DNA from: Paenibacillus sabinae T27
GTDB lineage: Bacteria > Bacillota > Bacilli > Paenibacillales > Paenibacillaceae
Assembly (NCBI RefSeq): GCF_000612505.1
Contig: NZ_CP004078.1
Span: forward strand, 3,945,252 to 4,009,251
Direction: 5' to 3'
DNA length: 64,000 nucleotides
Below, one piece after another: positions 51,879 to 62,138 of this stretch. The position numbers were made by a program, and so were the translations under genes. The notes under the pieces are model-generated. The model was given only the letters and a program-made list of their open reading frames with translations, did not search any database and was not told where the DNA came from. Position 1 is the first letter of the stretch. Each line of letters begins with the position of its first letter.

Positions 51879-53276
51879 TTAATGTGTAATCGGAAGTTTG
51901 CCTCTAATCTCCTCGAATGTCTGCCGGGTATCGTTAGCATTTCTATCGTTATACACAATATATTCTTCTGCAAGTCTGATGACAATATAAGGGGGCGAGT
52001 GCTTGAAAATATAGGCCCGGGTATTTCCCCAGCCTTTCAATCTAAAATGCCCTCTGGCATAGGTGTCGGTGGCGACGCCATTGGTCCGCATGCCTTCCGG
52101 CAGTTCGTTCTCCAGCCTAAGTTCACGGATTTGATCCAGCGAAAAAGAATAACCGTAACTCGGACTTTGCACATGCACGATTCCATCCGTACCTACCATC
52201 AGTCTTGGTACCATCCAATCTTCCCTGACCAAGAAAATCCCAAGGCCAGCAATAAACATGAAAACTAATGTAAAGATCACGCCTATCAAGACTTTGCTAC
52301 CGCGCATCGCCATATTGAGTGTCAAGCCGAGTCCGGCCCGTTTGGGCACCAGCATGCTCCGGTCGTTTGGATTATGGTAAGTAATCCCGTTAATCCAGTA
52401 TTCATCATCATCGGTGTAAAATGGCTGGCCGCCCGCTTCAACAAGCCGTCTGCTCCACTCATTCATTTTTCGATCCGTGTACCAGGCAACGGCCAAAGGC
52501 GCAACCGCCTGGATCGCGATCAAAGTGTGCCAAACGGCGCCAAAGTGAGCCAAGGTATCCAGTCCGGACAGCGTGGCAGCTGCGGCAAATACCGCATCCA
52601 GCATGGCGATTGCCAGAAACAGCATAGACCAGTATCTTCTCTGGGCCCGGTTAAGTCCCTCATTTATCGTACTGTCGTCGCTATACACCTTGGTCCGCAT
52701 ACGCCGGAACGCAAGAGACAGGAGAAAGAACAGCAGCGTCATTCCAGTCGCCTGAGCGCCCATCACTATCCCAAATTCGCTGGAAGAACGCCACGCATAG
52801 AACATAACGGCCAGAGCGATCAGAAACGGCGCGATAAACCATATGGGAGAAATGGACATTTTTTTCTTCAGAAAAATAAGCGTAGTATCAGCCCGGACGA
52901 CGTGCCGTTCTCCGATACTCCATTCGTGCGCACGCTTGATCCGGGCCGCAGCACGGTGATACTTCGAGAACAATCGGTATCCTGCCCACAGCACGATGCC
53001 CATCCAGATCCACCAGTACATATAGACCAGCGAAAAATAACGGCTGAGCGCAAACAGCGGCAGAATCGCCAATGCGCCAATGATGATAAAGAAGGTATTG
53101 CTTCGGTGGAAAGACGCCCGGAGACTCTTCAATTCTTCGGCCTGGGAGGCATACTCCGGAATTCCGATACCGAAAATGATAACCCCACCTGTTATATTCG
53201 GACGTGTGCCGTAGGACAACTGTACAACCAGAAGGAAAATGAGGCATACAGGGAGCAATATCAATACGAATGTCAT
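51879..53276 (-). CDS. DUF5808-containing polytopic membrane protein
   Basis: 465 residues with about ten membrane segments. The motif DDDEYWINGITYHNPNDRSMLVPKRAGLGLTLNMA is the DUF5808 signature, and the last 130 residues form a soluble PH-like region. Related YdbT/DUF1648-type proteins pair with GntR regulators of the YtrA type. Starts at ATG 53276 after AAAGGGAG, 16 bases behind the GntR gene. Function unknown; a role in envelope stress is only a guess from the pairing. Confidence 0.75.
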   Translation of the reverse strand: MTFVLILLPVCLIFLLVVQLSYGTRPNITGGVIIFGIGIPEYASQAEELKSLRASFHRSNTFFIIIGALAILPLFALSRYFSLVYMYWWIWMGIVLWAGYRLFSKYHRAAARIKRAHEWSIGERHVVRADTTLIFLKKKMSISPIWFIAPFLIALAVMFYAWRSSSEFGIVMGAQATGMTLLFFLLSLAFRRMRTKVYSDDSTINEGLNRAQRRYWSMLFLAIAMLDAVFAAAATLSGLDTLAHFGAVWHTLIAIQAVAPLAVAWYTDRKMNEWSRRLVEAGGQPFYTDDDEYWINGITYHNPNDRSMLVPKRAGLGLTLNMAMRGSKVLIGVIFTLVFMFIAGLGIFLVREDWMVPRLMVGTDGIVHVQSPSYGYSFSLDQIRELRLENELPEGMRTNGVATDTYARGHFRLKGWGNTRAYIFKHSPPYIVIRLAEEYIVYNDRNANDTRQTFEEIRGKLPITH

Positions 53277-53292
53277 GTCATTATCTCCCTTT

Positions 53293-53688
53293 CTATTCCG
53301 CAATTGGACGCTGGCCGGCGGCGAGCGCGGCAAAAATGTCCGCACAGGTATCCAGAAACTCCTTACGGCCAACCCCCTTCAGGCTCGCTTCACTGATGAC
53401 AAGGGTCAGCTCCTGTTCCAGCTTCTCCTTGTACTCCGCGTTTCCGCCCTCAGGCTTTGTTACCGTGGCGCCATGCCTGCGATCAATCGTAATAAACCCT
53501 TCGTTTTTCAGAGTGGTGAAGGCTTTATTTACCGTCATCGCATTTATGCCGAGCTCCTCCGCCAGCTGCCGGATCGTCGGCAGTTTCTCGCCGTCCTGCA
53601 AATCGCCCCTGCCGATTGCCACGACCACCGCATTGCGAAGCTGCACGTAAATAGGCGTTTCACTCTTGAAGTCCAGCGTAATAATCAT
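53293..53688 (-). CDS. GntR-family regulator (YtrA subfamily)
   Basis: 131 residues: winged helix (PIYVQLRNAVVVAIGRGDLQDGEKLPTIRQLAEELGINAMTVNKAFTTLKNEGF) plus a short helical tail, the YtrA size. Such repressors bind an AT-rich palindrome at their own promoter. First gene of a two-gene operon with the DUF5808 protein. Confidence 0.9.
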   Translation of the reverse strand: MIITLDFKSETPIYVQLRNAVVVAIGRGDLQDGEKLPTIRQLAEELGINAMTVNKAFTTLKNEGFITIDRRHGATVTKPEGGNAEYKEKLEQELTLVISEASLKGVGRKEFLDTCADIFAALAAGQRPIAE

Positions 53689-53709
53689 GCGATTCCTCCA
53701 GCTAATAAA

Positions 53710-53746
53710 GTATTATTTATATTATATAATATGATACAAATAATAC
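53710..53746 (-). promoter_or_regulatory. Promoter and palindromic operator of the gntR operon
   Basis: 37-base palindrome with arms of 18 bases and two mismatches, outer arms GTATTATTT / AAATAATAC. On the minus strand it includes TTGTAT and TATAAT about 16 bases apart, so operator and promoter coincide. Autoregulation is inferred. Confidence 0.75.
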
Positions 53747-53780
53747 AATGATAGAACACTCAACGATCTGAAGCCATGAC

Positions 53781-53811
53781 AAAAAAATCCCGGCTGCCCA
53801 TCAGCCGGGAT
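53781..53811 (-). terminator. Terminator after the spoVID-like gene
   Basis: Stem TCCCGGCTG / CAGCCGGGA with a 5-base loop, then TTTTTTT on the minus strand. Confidence 0.9.
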
Positions 53812-53838
53812 CGTCGTCAAGCTTAACCTCGAACTTCC

Positions 53839-55176
53839 TTAGGGAATATAAATGACCTGCCCCTCTTCCACCGTCTGGCCGGAGAGCCGGTTGTACAGAA
53901 CGAGCTCGCGGGCGCTTAGCTGATATTTCTCCGCAATGGAGTCGAGCGTCTCCTCGCGCTGCACAATGCAGAGCCGGACCTTGCGGAAAGCCTGTTCTCC
54001 GTCCTTGGTCCTCATAAATCTGCTCTTCCATTCGGAATCGTCGGACGATTCGGACGGAGTGACGGCCGCGGTTGAGGACACGGTTTTTTCCGCTGCAGCT
54101 TCCTCATTCTCGCTGCGGTTCTTGCCCGAGGACAACAGGGATGAGAAGCTTAAGTGCTCCTTGGTCTGCTGGCCGGTGTCTTTTTTGCTGCCCAGAGCAA
54201 TCTTCAGATCAGGCTTCTCCTCCGGGGATAGGGGCGTCTCCGGGAGGCTGTCGGCTTCCGGCGCAGGCTGTTCCTCCGCCGGACCGCTGCCTGTGGCAGC
54301 GAGGGAATCAAAGGAGACCGGGGCAGAAGCGTCTGCGAGATCCGTACTCTCTTCGTCGTCCGTGTCTGTGATATCCTCCGTTTTCGAGGCGGATTTCCGG
54401 TCGCCGGCCAACGAGCTGCCGCCAGCGTTCGCGCCCCCCTGCGCAAAATGGCTCCAGCTGGCCGGACTCTTCCATTGACCGCTGGGCTCCGTCTCTTGTT
54501 TCGCAATGAACGGCTGGCCGTTCTCCGAATGAATCTCGGCATACCGGTCCTCCTCCAGATTCAAGTTGGGCAGCTCATCGCTGTCTTCCTCCTGCGTGAT
54601 TCCCGGAAATGCCTGATCGGCACCAAGCGCTTCGATTTGCTCCCGCTCCAAGGCGGCATCCTCCGCCGAACCTTCACCGTAAGTCCAGAGGGAATTTTCA
54701 TACAATCCCTCAGCTACATCCGCCGGGGCATCGGACTTACCGGCTATCGCCCGGTCTCCCTCCTCCGGCGAATAAGCAACGGTAAATTCCTCGCTCTGCC
54801 AGGCGGGAACCGGCTCGGACCCTCCTATGCCGCGCAGTGACAGCACACCGGTAATGTTCACGCTGCGCATCGTCAACAGATCAATATCGAAATTTTCAAT
54901 TTCCACACCGATCTCTTCGAGCGAGCTGACCCGGGCCAGCGGCACCGTGATCTCAACTGGAATGGCGTGGTCCAGACGGTGGGTCCGGTCATCCTCGCTC
55001 CGGTACAGACCCGTCAGCAGAAGCTGTCCGCGCAGCTCCGCCCGGTCTTCTCGCTGAATGACCTGAATATCCGGCAGCAGCTCAACCTCTTCCAGTTCGG
55101 ATATCCCCGGAAGGTCTTGAGACAGGTGAATGCGTTCATAAATATCAAACCGCAGGCCGTGGGATTGGTCAAACAC
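53839..55176 (-). CDS. spoVID: SpoVID-like spore coat attachment protein (LysM)
   Basis: 445 residues. N-terminal domain (LRFDIYERIHLSQDLPGISELEEVELLPDIQV..., LRGQLLLTGLY) resembles SpoVID, a long acidic, low-complexity middle follows, and a C-terminal LysM (LCIVQREETLDSIAEKYQLSARELVLYN). SpoVID anchors and encases the coat with SpoIVA and SafA. Nearness to the hemL-hem region matches B. subtilis spoVID. GTG start at 55176 after AAGGAGG; the ATG at 55200 lies before that site. Confidence 0.8.
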   Translation of the reverse strand: MFDQSHGLRFDIYERIHLSQDLPGISELEEVELLPDIQVIQREDRAELRGQLLLTGLYRSEDDRTHRLDHAIPVEITVPLARVSSLEEIGVEIENFDIDLLTMRSVNITGVLSLRGIGGSEPVPAWQSEEFTVAYSPEEGDRAIAGKSDAPADVAEGLYENSLWTYGEGSAEDAALEREQIEALGADQAFPGITQEEDSDELPNLNLEEDRYAEIHSENGQPFIAKQETEPSGQWKSPASWSHFAQGGANAGGSSLAGDRKSASKTEDITDTDDEESTDLADASAPVSFDSLAATGSGPAEEQPAPEADSLPETPLSPEEKPDLKIALGSKKDTGQQTKEHLSFSSLLSSGKNRSENEEAAAEKTVSSTAAVTPSESSDDSEWKSRFMRTKDGEQAFRKVRLCIVQREETLDSIAEKYQLSARELVLYNRLSGQTVEEGQVIYIP

Positions 55177-55372
55177 GGGAAATGTCCTCCTTCGTGGCAT
55201 AATCTAACCCCGGGACAGGCCCGGAGCGTAAGCCCAAAATGTTACTCTCCCCATGTATATGCTTTGAACAAGAGCACATGACCAATCCGTTCGAAAACCA
55301 GGGCTGAAGTCACCTGAATGCCAGGGTTATCCGCAGGTAAAGGGCGATTATCACATTCACTCCGATTTAGGG

Positions 55373-55378
55373 TACAAT
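55373..55378 (+). promoter_or_regulatory. Candidate -10 of greA
   Basis: TACAAT about 39 bases before the greA start. No convincing -35 is seen. Confidence 0.4.
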
Positions 55379-55416
55379 AGAGACAGAGTCAAAAGCGAAT
55401 TGGGAGTTGTGATTAA

Positions 55417-55902
55417 ATGGCGAATAAAGAAGATGAAATCATCCTGACTCCGGAGGGCTATGCCCAATTGGACGAAGAGCTGAAAGAGCTTAAAACGGTC
55501 AAGCGCAAGGAGCTGGCCGAGCGTCTGAAAGTGGCGATCAGCTACGGCGACCTTAAGGAAAACAGCGAGTACCACTCTGCCAAGGACGATCAGGCGTTCA
55601 TGGAGACGCGGATCAAGCAGCTGGAGAACATGATGAAATATGCCCGAGTGGTCAGTGCGGATAGTCTGGATGTTACCTCCGTCTCCGTTGGATCGCTCGT
55701 CGTACTGAATGATATCGAGTTCTCGGAAAAAGTTGAATACCGGATTGTGAGTCCCGCCGAAGCCGATGTCGACCAGAATAAAATTTCGTACGAAAGTCCC
55801 CTGGGCAAAGAGCTTCTCGGCAAAAAATCCGGCAGCGTCATCAAGGTCGATGCCCCAGCCGGTGTCATTGAGTACGAACTGCTGGAAATCCGGCTGGCTT
55901 AA
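55417..55902 (+). CDS. greA: Transcription elongation factor GreA
   Basis: 161 residues. Long N-terminal coiled coil with the acidic tip region (GDLKENSEYHSAKDDQ) that reaches into the RNA polymerase secondary channel, and a C-terminal FKBP-like domain (YESPLGKELLGKKSGSVIKVDAPAG). Stimulates cleavage of backtracked RNA. Single plus-strand gene between minus-strand neighbours; often a second Gre copy in these genomes. Confidence 0.93.
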   Translation: MANKEDEIILTPEGYAQLDEELKELKTVKRKELAERLKVAISYGDLKENSEYHSAKDDQAFMETRIKQLENMMKYARVVSADSLDVTSVSVGSLVVLNDIEFSEKVEYRIVSPAEADVDQNKISYESPLGKELLGKKSGSVIKVDAPAGVIEYELLEIRLA

Positions 55903-56010
55903 TAGCCGGTGACATTGAGCGCGAGCACTAGAAACTCGGCTGGTCTGACAGTAGCTCGTAGGTTATGATACGGCGGGAGGGCCGGGCGGTTAGTCTCTGG
56001 TGACTCCGGC

Positions 56011-56200
56011 GCGAACGGGAAAACCTCCCTCTTATTTCCTGAAAAAGAGGATATCGGACCGTTAAGCGGGAAAAACTCCGGCTTATTGATGTAATCTGGG
56101 CCGTTATAAGTGAAAACGCCGAATTAAGATGGAGGAATTCCCGTCGAGGCGCAGCCTAAGGCCATTTTTGGAGCAATAAAAGGGAGGAATTCCGTTTCAG
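56011..56200. repeat. Degenerate intergenic repeats after greA
   Basis: The 410-base gap 55903-56312 holds three imperfect units of about 43 bases (GAACGGGAAAACCTCC, AAGCGGGAAAAACTCCGG, AAGTGAAAACGCCG starts, with GGACCGTTA/GGGCCGTTA joints) and two copies of GGAGGAATTCC (56131 and 56183). No reading frame or RNA gene is recognised there. Confidence 0.5.
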
Positions 56201-56249
56201 TCCATTCAGCCTCCCGGCGGGCTTTCTTTCTTCCGCATAATCTCAAACG

Positions 56250-56305
56250 AAAAAAAAGATCAAAAGCGCTCGCCGGCCGGGCTGACGCGCTTTTGATCCT
56301 TTTTT
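56250..56305. terminator. Bidirectional terminator between greA and the RluA gene
   Basis: Perfect stem GATCAAAAGCGC / GCGCTTTTGATC with A-run on one side and T-run on the other, so it works on both strands. Confidence 0.85.
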
Positions 56306-56312
56306 GCTTTGC

Positions 56313-57257
56313 TTAACTGCTGCTTCCCCCAAGAACATGCCGCAGTCCCAGCATATCGTCCGGCCAGGGATCGGCAATGTCCAGCTCTTCCCCGGTCCAG
56401 GGATGCGCAAAGCGCAGGGCCTCTCCGTGAAGCGCCTGCCGGAGCAGCGGGCGGGCCCCTTCGGCTTCGGGTGCCTTCGGCCCGCCATACAGCCCATCCC
56501 CGTACAGGGGATGGCCGAGATGGCTTAAATGCACCCGGATCTGGTGCGTCCGGCCCGTCTCGAGCTCAATGTGCAGCAGCGATGCGCCCTGCCACACCTC
56601 GCGGCCGACAATCCGGGTCACGGCCGGCTGCCCGCCCGGGGATACTCTCCGGCGTCCGGCATGATGGCGGTCGCGGCCGATCGGCTGATCGATCACGGTC
56701 AGCGACTTCGCCACCTCGCCCTGGACAATGGCGGCATATCTGCGGGAAATCGTCTTCTCCCGCATCGCCCCGTCGAGAATCGCCTGCGCGAATTCATTCT
56801 TCGCGTAGAGCACCGGCCCGGTCGTATCCTTGTCCAGCCGGTGAATATGCCGTACGGCGCAATTCTCGCCGGAAGCGGCGTAATGGGCGGCGACCGCATG
56901 ATCCAGCGTCACGCCGCTCCCGCTGCCGTCGGGATGAACCGCCATGCCCGCAGGCTTGTGAACGACGAGGCAGAAATCATCCTCGTGCAGCACCTCAAGC
57001 TCCTGCCAGACCGGTTCAATCCCCGGTTCCCTCGGCGGGAAAAGGGCCAGCCGCAGCCGGTCCCCTCTCCACTGGATGCCGTCCTCGCGGCGAAGCCTCG
57101 CCAGCAGCTTGTCCGGCATCCTCACCGTCTCCTTCAGCCACCGGTCGATGGCTTCGCCCTTATCCTCGGCTGAGGTTACGCTGCGCCCGGGCATGGTCTC
57201 CAGCCACTCTCCGCGCCGCACCCAGCCGGGCTTCCTGACAGGTTCGCCCGGCCTCAC
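56313..57257 (-). CDS. RluA-family RNA pseudouridine synthase
   Basis: 314 residues. Catalytic Asp in [14 protein letters not shown], preceded by [12 protein letters not shown] and followed by [28 protein letters not shown]. No clear S4 domain motif, but the first 80 residues could be a diverged one. Target uridine in rRNA or tRNA is unknown. GTG start at 57257 overlaps the hemL stop (GTGA), so it is coupled to heme synthesis genes. Confidence 0.92.
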   Translation of the reverse strand: MRPGEPVRKPGWVRRGEWLETMPGRSVTSAEDKGEAIDRWLKETVRMPDKLLARLRREDGIQWRGDRLRLALFPPREPGIEPVWQELEVLHEDDFCLVVHKPAGMAVHPDGSGSGVTLDHAVAAHYAASGENCAVRHIHRLDKDTTGPVLYAKNEFAQAILDGAMREKTISRRYAAIVQGEVAKSLTVIDQPIGRDRHHAGRRRVSPGGQPAVTRIVGREVWQGASLLHIELETGRTHQIRVHLSHLGHPLYGDGLYGGPKAPEAEGARPLLRQALHGEALRFAHPWTGEELDIADPWPDDMLGLRHVLGGSSS

Positions 57258-58555
57258 AGCAACTTCAGGGCCGCGCGGTGGGCCTCAATCGTGTCGTCGA
57301 TGTCCTGCTCGCTGTGCGCCGCCGAAATAAACATGCCCTCAAATTGCGATGGAGGCACGCTGATTCCCTGTTCCAGCATCTGGCCGAAATAAGCGCGGAA
57401 ACGGTTCACGTCGCTCGCCTTGGCTGTGTCGTAATTGGTAACCGGCCCCTCCGTAAAGAACGGGCACACCATCGAACCGACGCGGTTTACGGTCAGCGGT
57501 ACTCCGGCCTCCTCCGCATTCACCTTGAGCCCTGTTTCCAGACGCGCGCCCAGCGTTTCCAGCCGGTCGTAGACCTCCGGCGTCAGCAGCTTCAGCGTCG
57601 TCAGTCCCGCCGCCATCGCCAGCGGGTTGCCGCTGAGCGTACCCGCCTGATAGATTGGACCGGATGGAGCGATCTGCTCCATAATCTCCCGGCTTCCGCC
57701 ATAGGCGCCGACGGGCAGTCCGCCGCCGATCACCTTGCCGAAGCAGGTCAGGTCGGGCTTAATGCCAAACAGGCCCTGCGCGCAGCCCCGGTTCACCCGG
57801 AAGCCCGTCATCACCTCATCAAAAATAAGCAGGGCTCCATAGCCCGTTGTGACCTTGCGCAGGCCTTCCAGAAATCCGGGGGCCGGCGGAACGACGCCCA
57901 TATTCCCGGCAATCGGCTCCACGATAATCGCGGCGATATCATTGCCAAACCGCTCGAAAGCCAGCTTGACCGATTCCAGATCGTTGTATGGTACCGCAAT
58001 CGTGTTCGCGGCAATCCCTTCCGGCACCCCCGGGCTGTCCGGCAGTCCGAGCGTCGCAACGCCGGAGCCCGCCTTGATCAGCAGGCTGTCGCCATGGCCG
58101 TGGTAGGAGCCTTCGAATTTCACAATTTTGCTTCTTCCTGTATAGCCACGGGCCAGTCGGATTGCGCTCATCGTCGCTTCCGTGCCGGAGTTGACCATAC
58201 GCACGATGTCCACCGATTCGACGCGTTCCACGACCGTCTTGGCCATTTCCGTCTCGATCAGCGTAGGCGCCCCGAAGCTCGTTCCTCTGACCGCCGTTTC
58301 CTGCAGCACCTTGACCACTTCCGGATGGGCATGGCCCATGATGAGCGGTCCCCAGGAGCAGACATAATCAATAAAGCTGTTCCCGTCGATATCGTAAATC
58401 CGGGAGCCTTCCCCGCGTTCCACATAGATCGGTGTCAACCCGACCGATTTGAACGCCCGGACCGGGCTGTTCACCCCGCCGGGAATGTAGTTCTTCGCCT
58501 CTTCAAAGGCTGCCCGGGAAGCTTCCTCCCTCCGGGCCAAGCTTTCCTTGCCCAT
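57254..58555 (-). CDS. hemL: Glutamate-1-semialdehyde 2,1-aminomutase
   Basis: 433 residues. PLP enzyme of the C5 heme pathway. [57 protein letters not shown], and the PLP lysine in [17 protein letters not shown]. Makes 5-aminolevulinate from GSA. Follows hemB with a 134-base gap that contains a strong hairpin. Confidence 0.97.
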   Translation of the reverse strand: MGKESLARREEASRAAFEEAKNYIPGGVNSPVRAFKSVGLTPIYVERGEGSRIYDIDGNSFIDYVCSWGPLIMGHAHPEVVKVLQETAVRGTSFGAPTLIETEMAKTVVERVESVDIVRMVNSGTEATMSAIRLARGYTGRSKIVKFEGSYHGHGDSLLIKAGSGVATLGLPDSPGVPEGIAANTIAVPYNDLESVKLAFERFGNDIAAIIVEPIAGNMGVVPPAPGFLEGLRKVTTGYGALLIFDEVMTGFRVNRGCAQGLFGIKPDLTCFGKVIGGGLPVGAYGGSREIMEQIAPSGPIYQAGTLSGNPLAMAAGLTTLKLLTPEVYDRLETLGARLETGLKVNAEEAGVPLTVNRVGSMVCPFFTEGPVTNYDTAKASDVNRFRAYFGQMLEQGISVPPSQFEGMFISAAHSEQDIDDTIEAHRAALKLL

Positions 58556-58578
58556 TCCAGAAACCCTCCTGTCTCAAG

Positions 58579-58622
58579 AAGAAACGCCTGACGGCGTCCT
58601 GAAGGACGCCCGTACGTTTCTC
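58579..58622 (-). other. Hairpin in the hemB-hemL intergenic region
   Basis: Inner perfect stem GGCGTCC-TTCA-GGACGCC, extended by AGAAACG / CGTTTCT, 25 bases before the hemL start and followed by TTCTTG. Could be an mRNA processing or stabilising hairpin, or a weak attenuator. Confidence 0.6.
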
Positions 58623-58689
58623 GTAGAAATATTAGGCCATTAATACCCGCGATACTAATAAATACTTACATTTTGAAAAAGCCTTTCAA

Positions 58690-59691
58690 TTACTCCCCGC
58701 GCAGCCAGCGGACCGCGTCCTTGGCATGATACGTGATAATTGTATCGGCTCCTGCGCGCTTAAGGCCCGTCAGAAGCTCCAGCACAATCGCTTTCTCATT
58801 GATCCAGCCCTGCCGCGCGGCAGCCTTGACCATCGAGTATTCGCCGCTGACGTTATAAGCGACAAGCGGAAGATCGAACTGCTCGCGGATCACGCGAATA
58901 ACGTCCATATAAGCGAGCGCCGGCTTCACCATCAGCATGTCAGCGCCTTCCAGCACGTCGCTCTCCGCTTCGCGGATCGCTTCGCGCACGTTCGCCGGGT
59001 CCATCTGATACGTTTTCCGGTCGCCGAACTGCGGCGCCGAGTCCGCCGCCTCGCGGAACGGGCCGTAGAACGCGGAAGCGTACTTGACTGAATAGGACAT
59101 GATCGGCACATGCTGGAACCCGGCCTCGTCCAGCCCGGCCCGGATCGCCTGCACGAATCCGTCCATCATGTTCGACGGAGCGATGATGTCCGCTCCGGCC
59201 TTCGCCTGCGAGACCGCCGTGCGGGTCAGCAGCTCAAGCGAAGCGTCGTTCAGCACATCGCCGTGTACGACGCCGTCGACGGTATGCGTATGGACCATGC
59301 CGCAGTGACCGTGGTCCGTGAACTCGCACAGGCACGTATCAGCGATAACCAGCAGTTCGGGATACCACTGCTTGATCAGGCGCGTCGCCTCCTGCACGAT
59401 ACCGTACTCGTCGAAGCCCGAGGAGCCGACGGCGTCCTTCGTCTCGGGAATGCCGAACAGGAGAACCGCCGGTATTCCCAGCGAAACAATCTCATCGACT
59501 TCCTCTTTCAGCGTGTCGAGCGAGAAATGATAGACGCCTGGCATGGACCCGATTTCATTCTTGATTCCGTTTCCGTACGTAACAAAGATCGGTTGTATCA
59601 AATCAAGCGGATTCAGCACCGTCTCGCGCACCATTCCGCGAATTCCGGCGGAAGACCGCAAGCGGCGGTGCCGCGTAATCGGAAAGCTCAT
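58690..59691 (-). CDS. hemB: Delta-aminolevulinic acid dehydratase (porphobilinogen synthase)
   Basis: 333 residues. Zinc-type site [15 protein letters not shown] with three Cys, active-site lysines in [13 protein letters not shown] and [12 protein letters not shown]. Joins two ALA to porphobilinogen. GGAGGAAG precedes the ATG. Same strand as hemL; on the other side it is separated from the hemC/hemD unit by two unrelated genes. Confidence 0.97.
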   Translation of the reverse strand: MSFPITRHRRLRSSAGIRGMVRETVLNPLDLIQPIFVTYGNGIKNEIGSMPGVYHFSLDTLKEEVDEIVSLGIPAVLLFGIPETKDAVGSSGFDEYGIVQEATRLIKQWYPELLVIADTCLCEFTDHGHCGMVHTHTVDGVVHGDVLNDASLELLTRTAVSQAKAGADIIAPSNMMDGFVQAIRAGLDEAGFQHVPIMSYSVKYASAFYGPFREAADSAPQFGDRKTYQMDPANVREAIREAESDVLEGADMLMVKPALAYMDVIRVIREQFDLPLVAYNVSGEYSMVKAAARQGWINEKAIVLELLTGLKRAGADTIITYHAKDAVRWLRGE

Positions 59692-59766
59692 TCTACTTCC
59701 TCCTGTATTTCCGTTAGTGTTAACAAATATCCGGCTCTCATCCGCCGCACTTCAACGAACGCGGAA

Positions 59767-60753
<987 letters not shown>

Positions 60754-60896
60754 ATCCATCCCTCATTTCTCAATGAATATTAAACCGATGACTAACTTTA
60801 ATTTTACCGCAGCCTGCTGGGAAAAGCATCTTTATCCATCCCGAAAAGAGGCAAGTGGTCTTTCTCCGCTCAAGCCGCCTCTAACGGCTCTTCCCT

Positions 60897-60925
60897 ATAA
60901 CACCTGGAGACAATAGAATCGTCAA
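60897..60925 (-). promoter_or_regulatory. Candidate promoter of the aldo/keto reductase gene
   Basis: TTGACG - 17 bases - TGTTAT on the minus strand, about 145 bases upstream of the start. A small hairpin (AGCCG / CGGCT) lies in the leader. Confidence 0.45.
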
Positions 60926-60982
60926 CTAAAGACCGTTCTGTCCTCTCCGATCCGCGCCGGGGGATAAGCCATTAACCCATTG

Positions 60983-61972
60983 TCAAAACGGAAAAGACAG
61001 CTGCTCGACCGGCGGCTCCCCGGCGATTTCAGCCAGTCCGGGACGCCCCGGCTCTTCCCCTGCGCCGTTCGCGCCTCTTGGGAGAGACCACTCCGGCGCG
61101 GCGCGGAACCTTGAAGCGTACTTGCGGTGCAGCTCATCCAAAAGCCGGGACATGTTCTCGCGATAGACCGCTTCGGCGTAACTTCCGTCTGCATACATTC
61201 TTCGATACCGTTCCAAGACATCCGGGAACTGTTCCTGCAGCGTGCGAAAATACCAGCCTTTCACATCCGGGGAAAGGCGCAGCAGCGAGGTCATGACCGA
61301 TTCCGCTCCCCGCTGCGCCGAGGCGGCGAACAGCGCTTCAAGCCCCTCAAGATCATCGGTCAGCAGAGGAAGGATTGGGGCGATGAACACGCTCGTCGCA
61401 ATTCCCCGTTCCGCCAGCTTTTGGAGCGTATCCAGTCTCTTGGAAGGGAGCGGCGATCCCGGTTCCAGCCTGCGCGCCAGCCTGTCATTCAGCGTATTGA
61501 TGCTGATATTGACCGTAAGTGAACGCATTTGCTCCAAGAGATCCTGGTCCCGCAGGATTAATGGAGAGCGGGTAGTCACCGAGGTACGGATACCGTACTT
61601 GGCAAGCACCATCAGACATTTTCGGGTCAGTTCCGTTCTGCCCTCAACCGGCTGATAAGGATCGGTTGCCGTCCCGATTACCACCTCGCCCAGTTCCTTG
61701 CGCATCGCTTCCAGATCATGCCGGTGTCTGCGGGCCAGCCTCGACAACTGTTCCTCCAGCGCTTCCGCCGCGTTTGTCTTGAGCATAATATGGTTCTGGA
61801 ATTCGTCATCCGCCTTCTTGTCGATGAAACCCTGAAATCCTCGGGCATAACAGAAGCTGCAGCCATGCGCGCACCCCCGGTACGGATTGACCGACCAGCC
61901 GAAGGGCATTCGTTCCTCTTTTACCCGTGTCATTCCTGTCTTCGTTGTTACCGGTTCGTATGTCTTCGGCAT
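60983..61972 (-). CDS. Radical SAM protein of the spore-photoproduct-lyase-like family
   Basis: 329 residues. 4Fe-4S motif Cys34-x3-Cys38-x2-Cys41 (CAHGCSFCYARG), then GTATDPYQPVEG and TRSPLILRD as in the Rv2578c/SplB-like COG1533 group. A true SplB in this organism would be a separate, better conserved protein. The promoter carries a LexA-type box, pointing to DNA damage or repair. ATG at 61972 after GGAGGGTGAG. Last residues (PVEQLSFPF) are unusual but not diagnostic. Confidence 0.87.
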   Translation of the reverse strand: MPKTYEPVTTKTGMTRVKEERMPFGWSVNPYRGCAHGCSFCYARGFQGFIDKKADDEFQNHIMLKTNAAEALEEQLSRLARRHRHDLEAMRKELGEVVIGTATDPYQPVEGRTELTRKCLMVLAKYGIRTSVTTRSPLILRDQDLLEQMRSLTVNISINTLNDRLARRLEPGSPLPSKRLDTLQKLAERGIATSVFIAPILPLLTDDLEGLEALFAASAQRGAESVMTSLLRLSPDVKGWYFRTLQEQFPDVLERYRRMYADGSYAEAVYRENMSRLLDELHRKYASRFRAAPEWSLPRGANGAGEEPGRPGLAEIAGEPPVEQLSFPF

Positions 61973-61991
61973 TGTCTCACCCTCCATATCA

Positions 61992-62003
61992 GAACATTTG
62001 TTC
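61992..62003. promoter_or_regulatory. LexA (SOS) box of the radical SAM gene
   Basis: GAAC-ATTT-GTTC, a full match to the Bacillota LexA half-sites GAAC-N4-GTTC. It sits just downstream of a TATGAT -10-like element and 20 bases before the start codon. Confidence 0.7.
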
Positions 62004-62079
62004 CTATATCATATCACATCTGGAGGATTTAATACAGAGACGCAAAGCGAAGCCGGACAATCCGGGATTAAAAAGAACG

Positions 62080-62116
62080 CCAAACAGCCCGGCGAGCAAT
62101 GCCTTAGCCGGGCTGT
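62080..62116 (-). terminator. Terminator after the cobA-hemD fusion
   Basis: Stem CAGCCCGGC / GCCGGGCTG, then TTTGGCGTTCTTTTT on the minus strand, about 25 bases after the stop. Confidence 0.75.
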
Positions 62117-62138
62117 GACGGGCAGCCGTGTTTATGAA

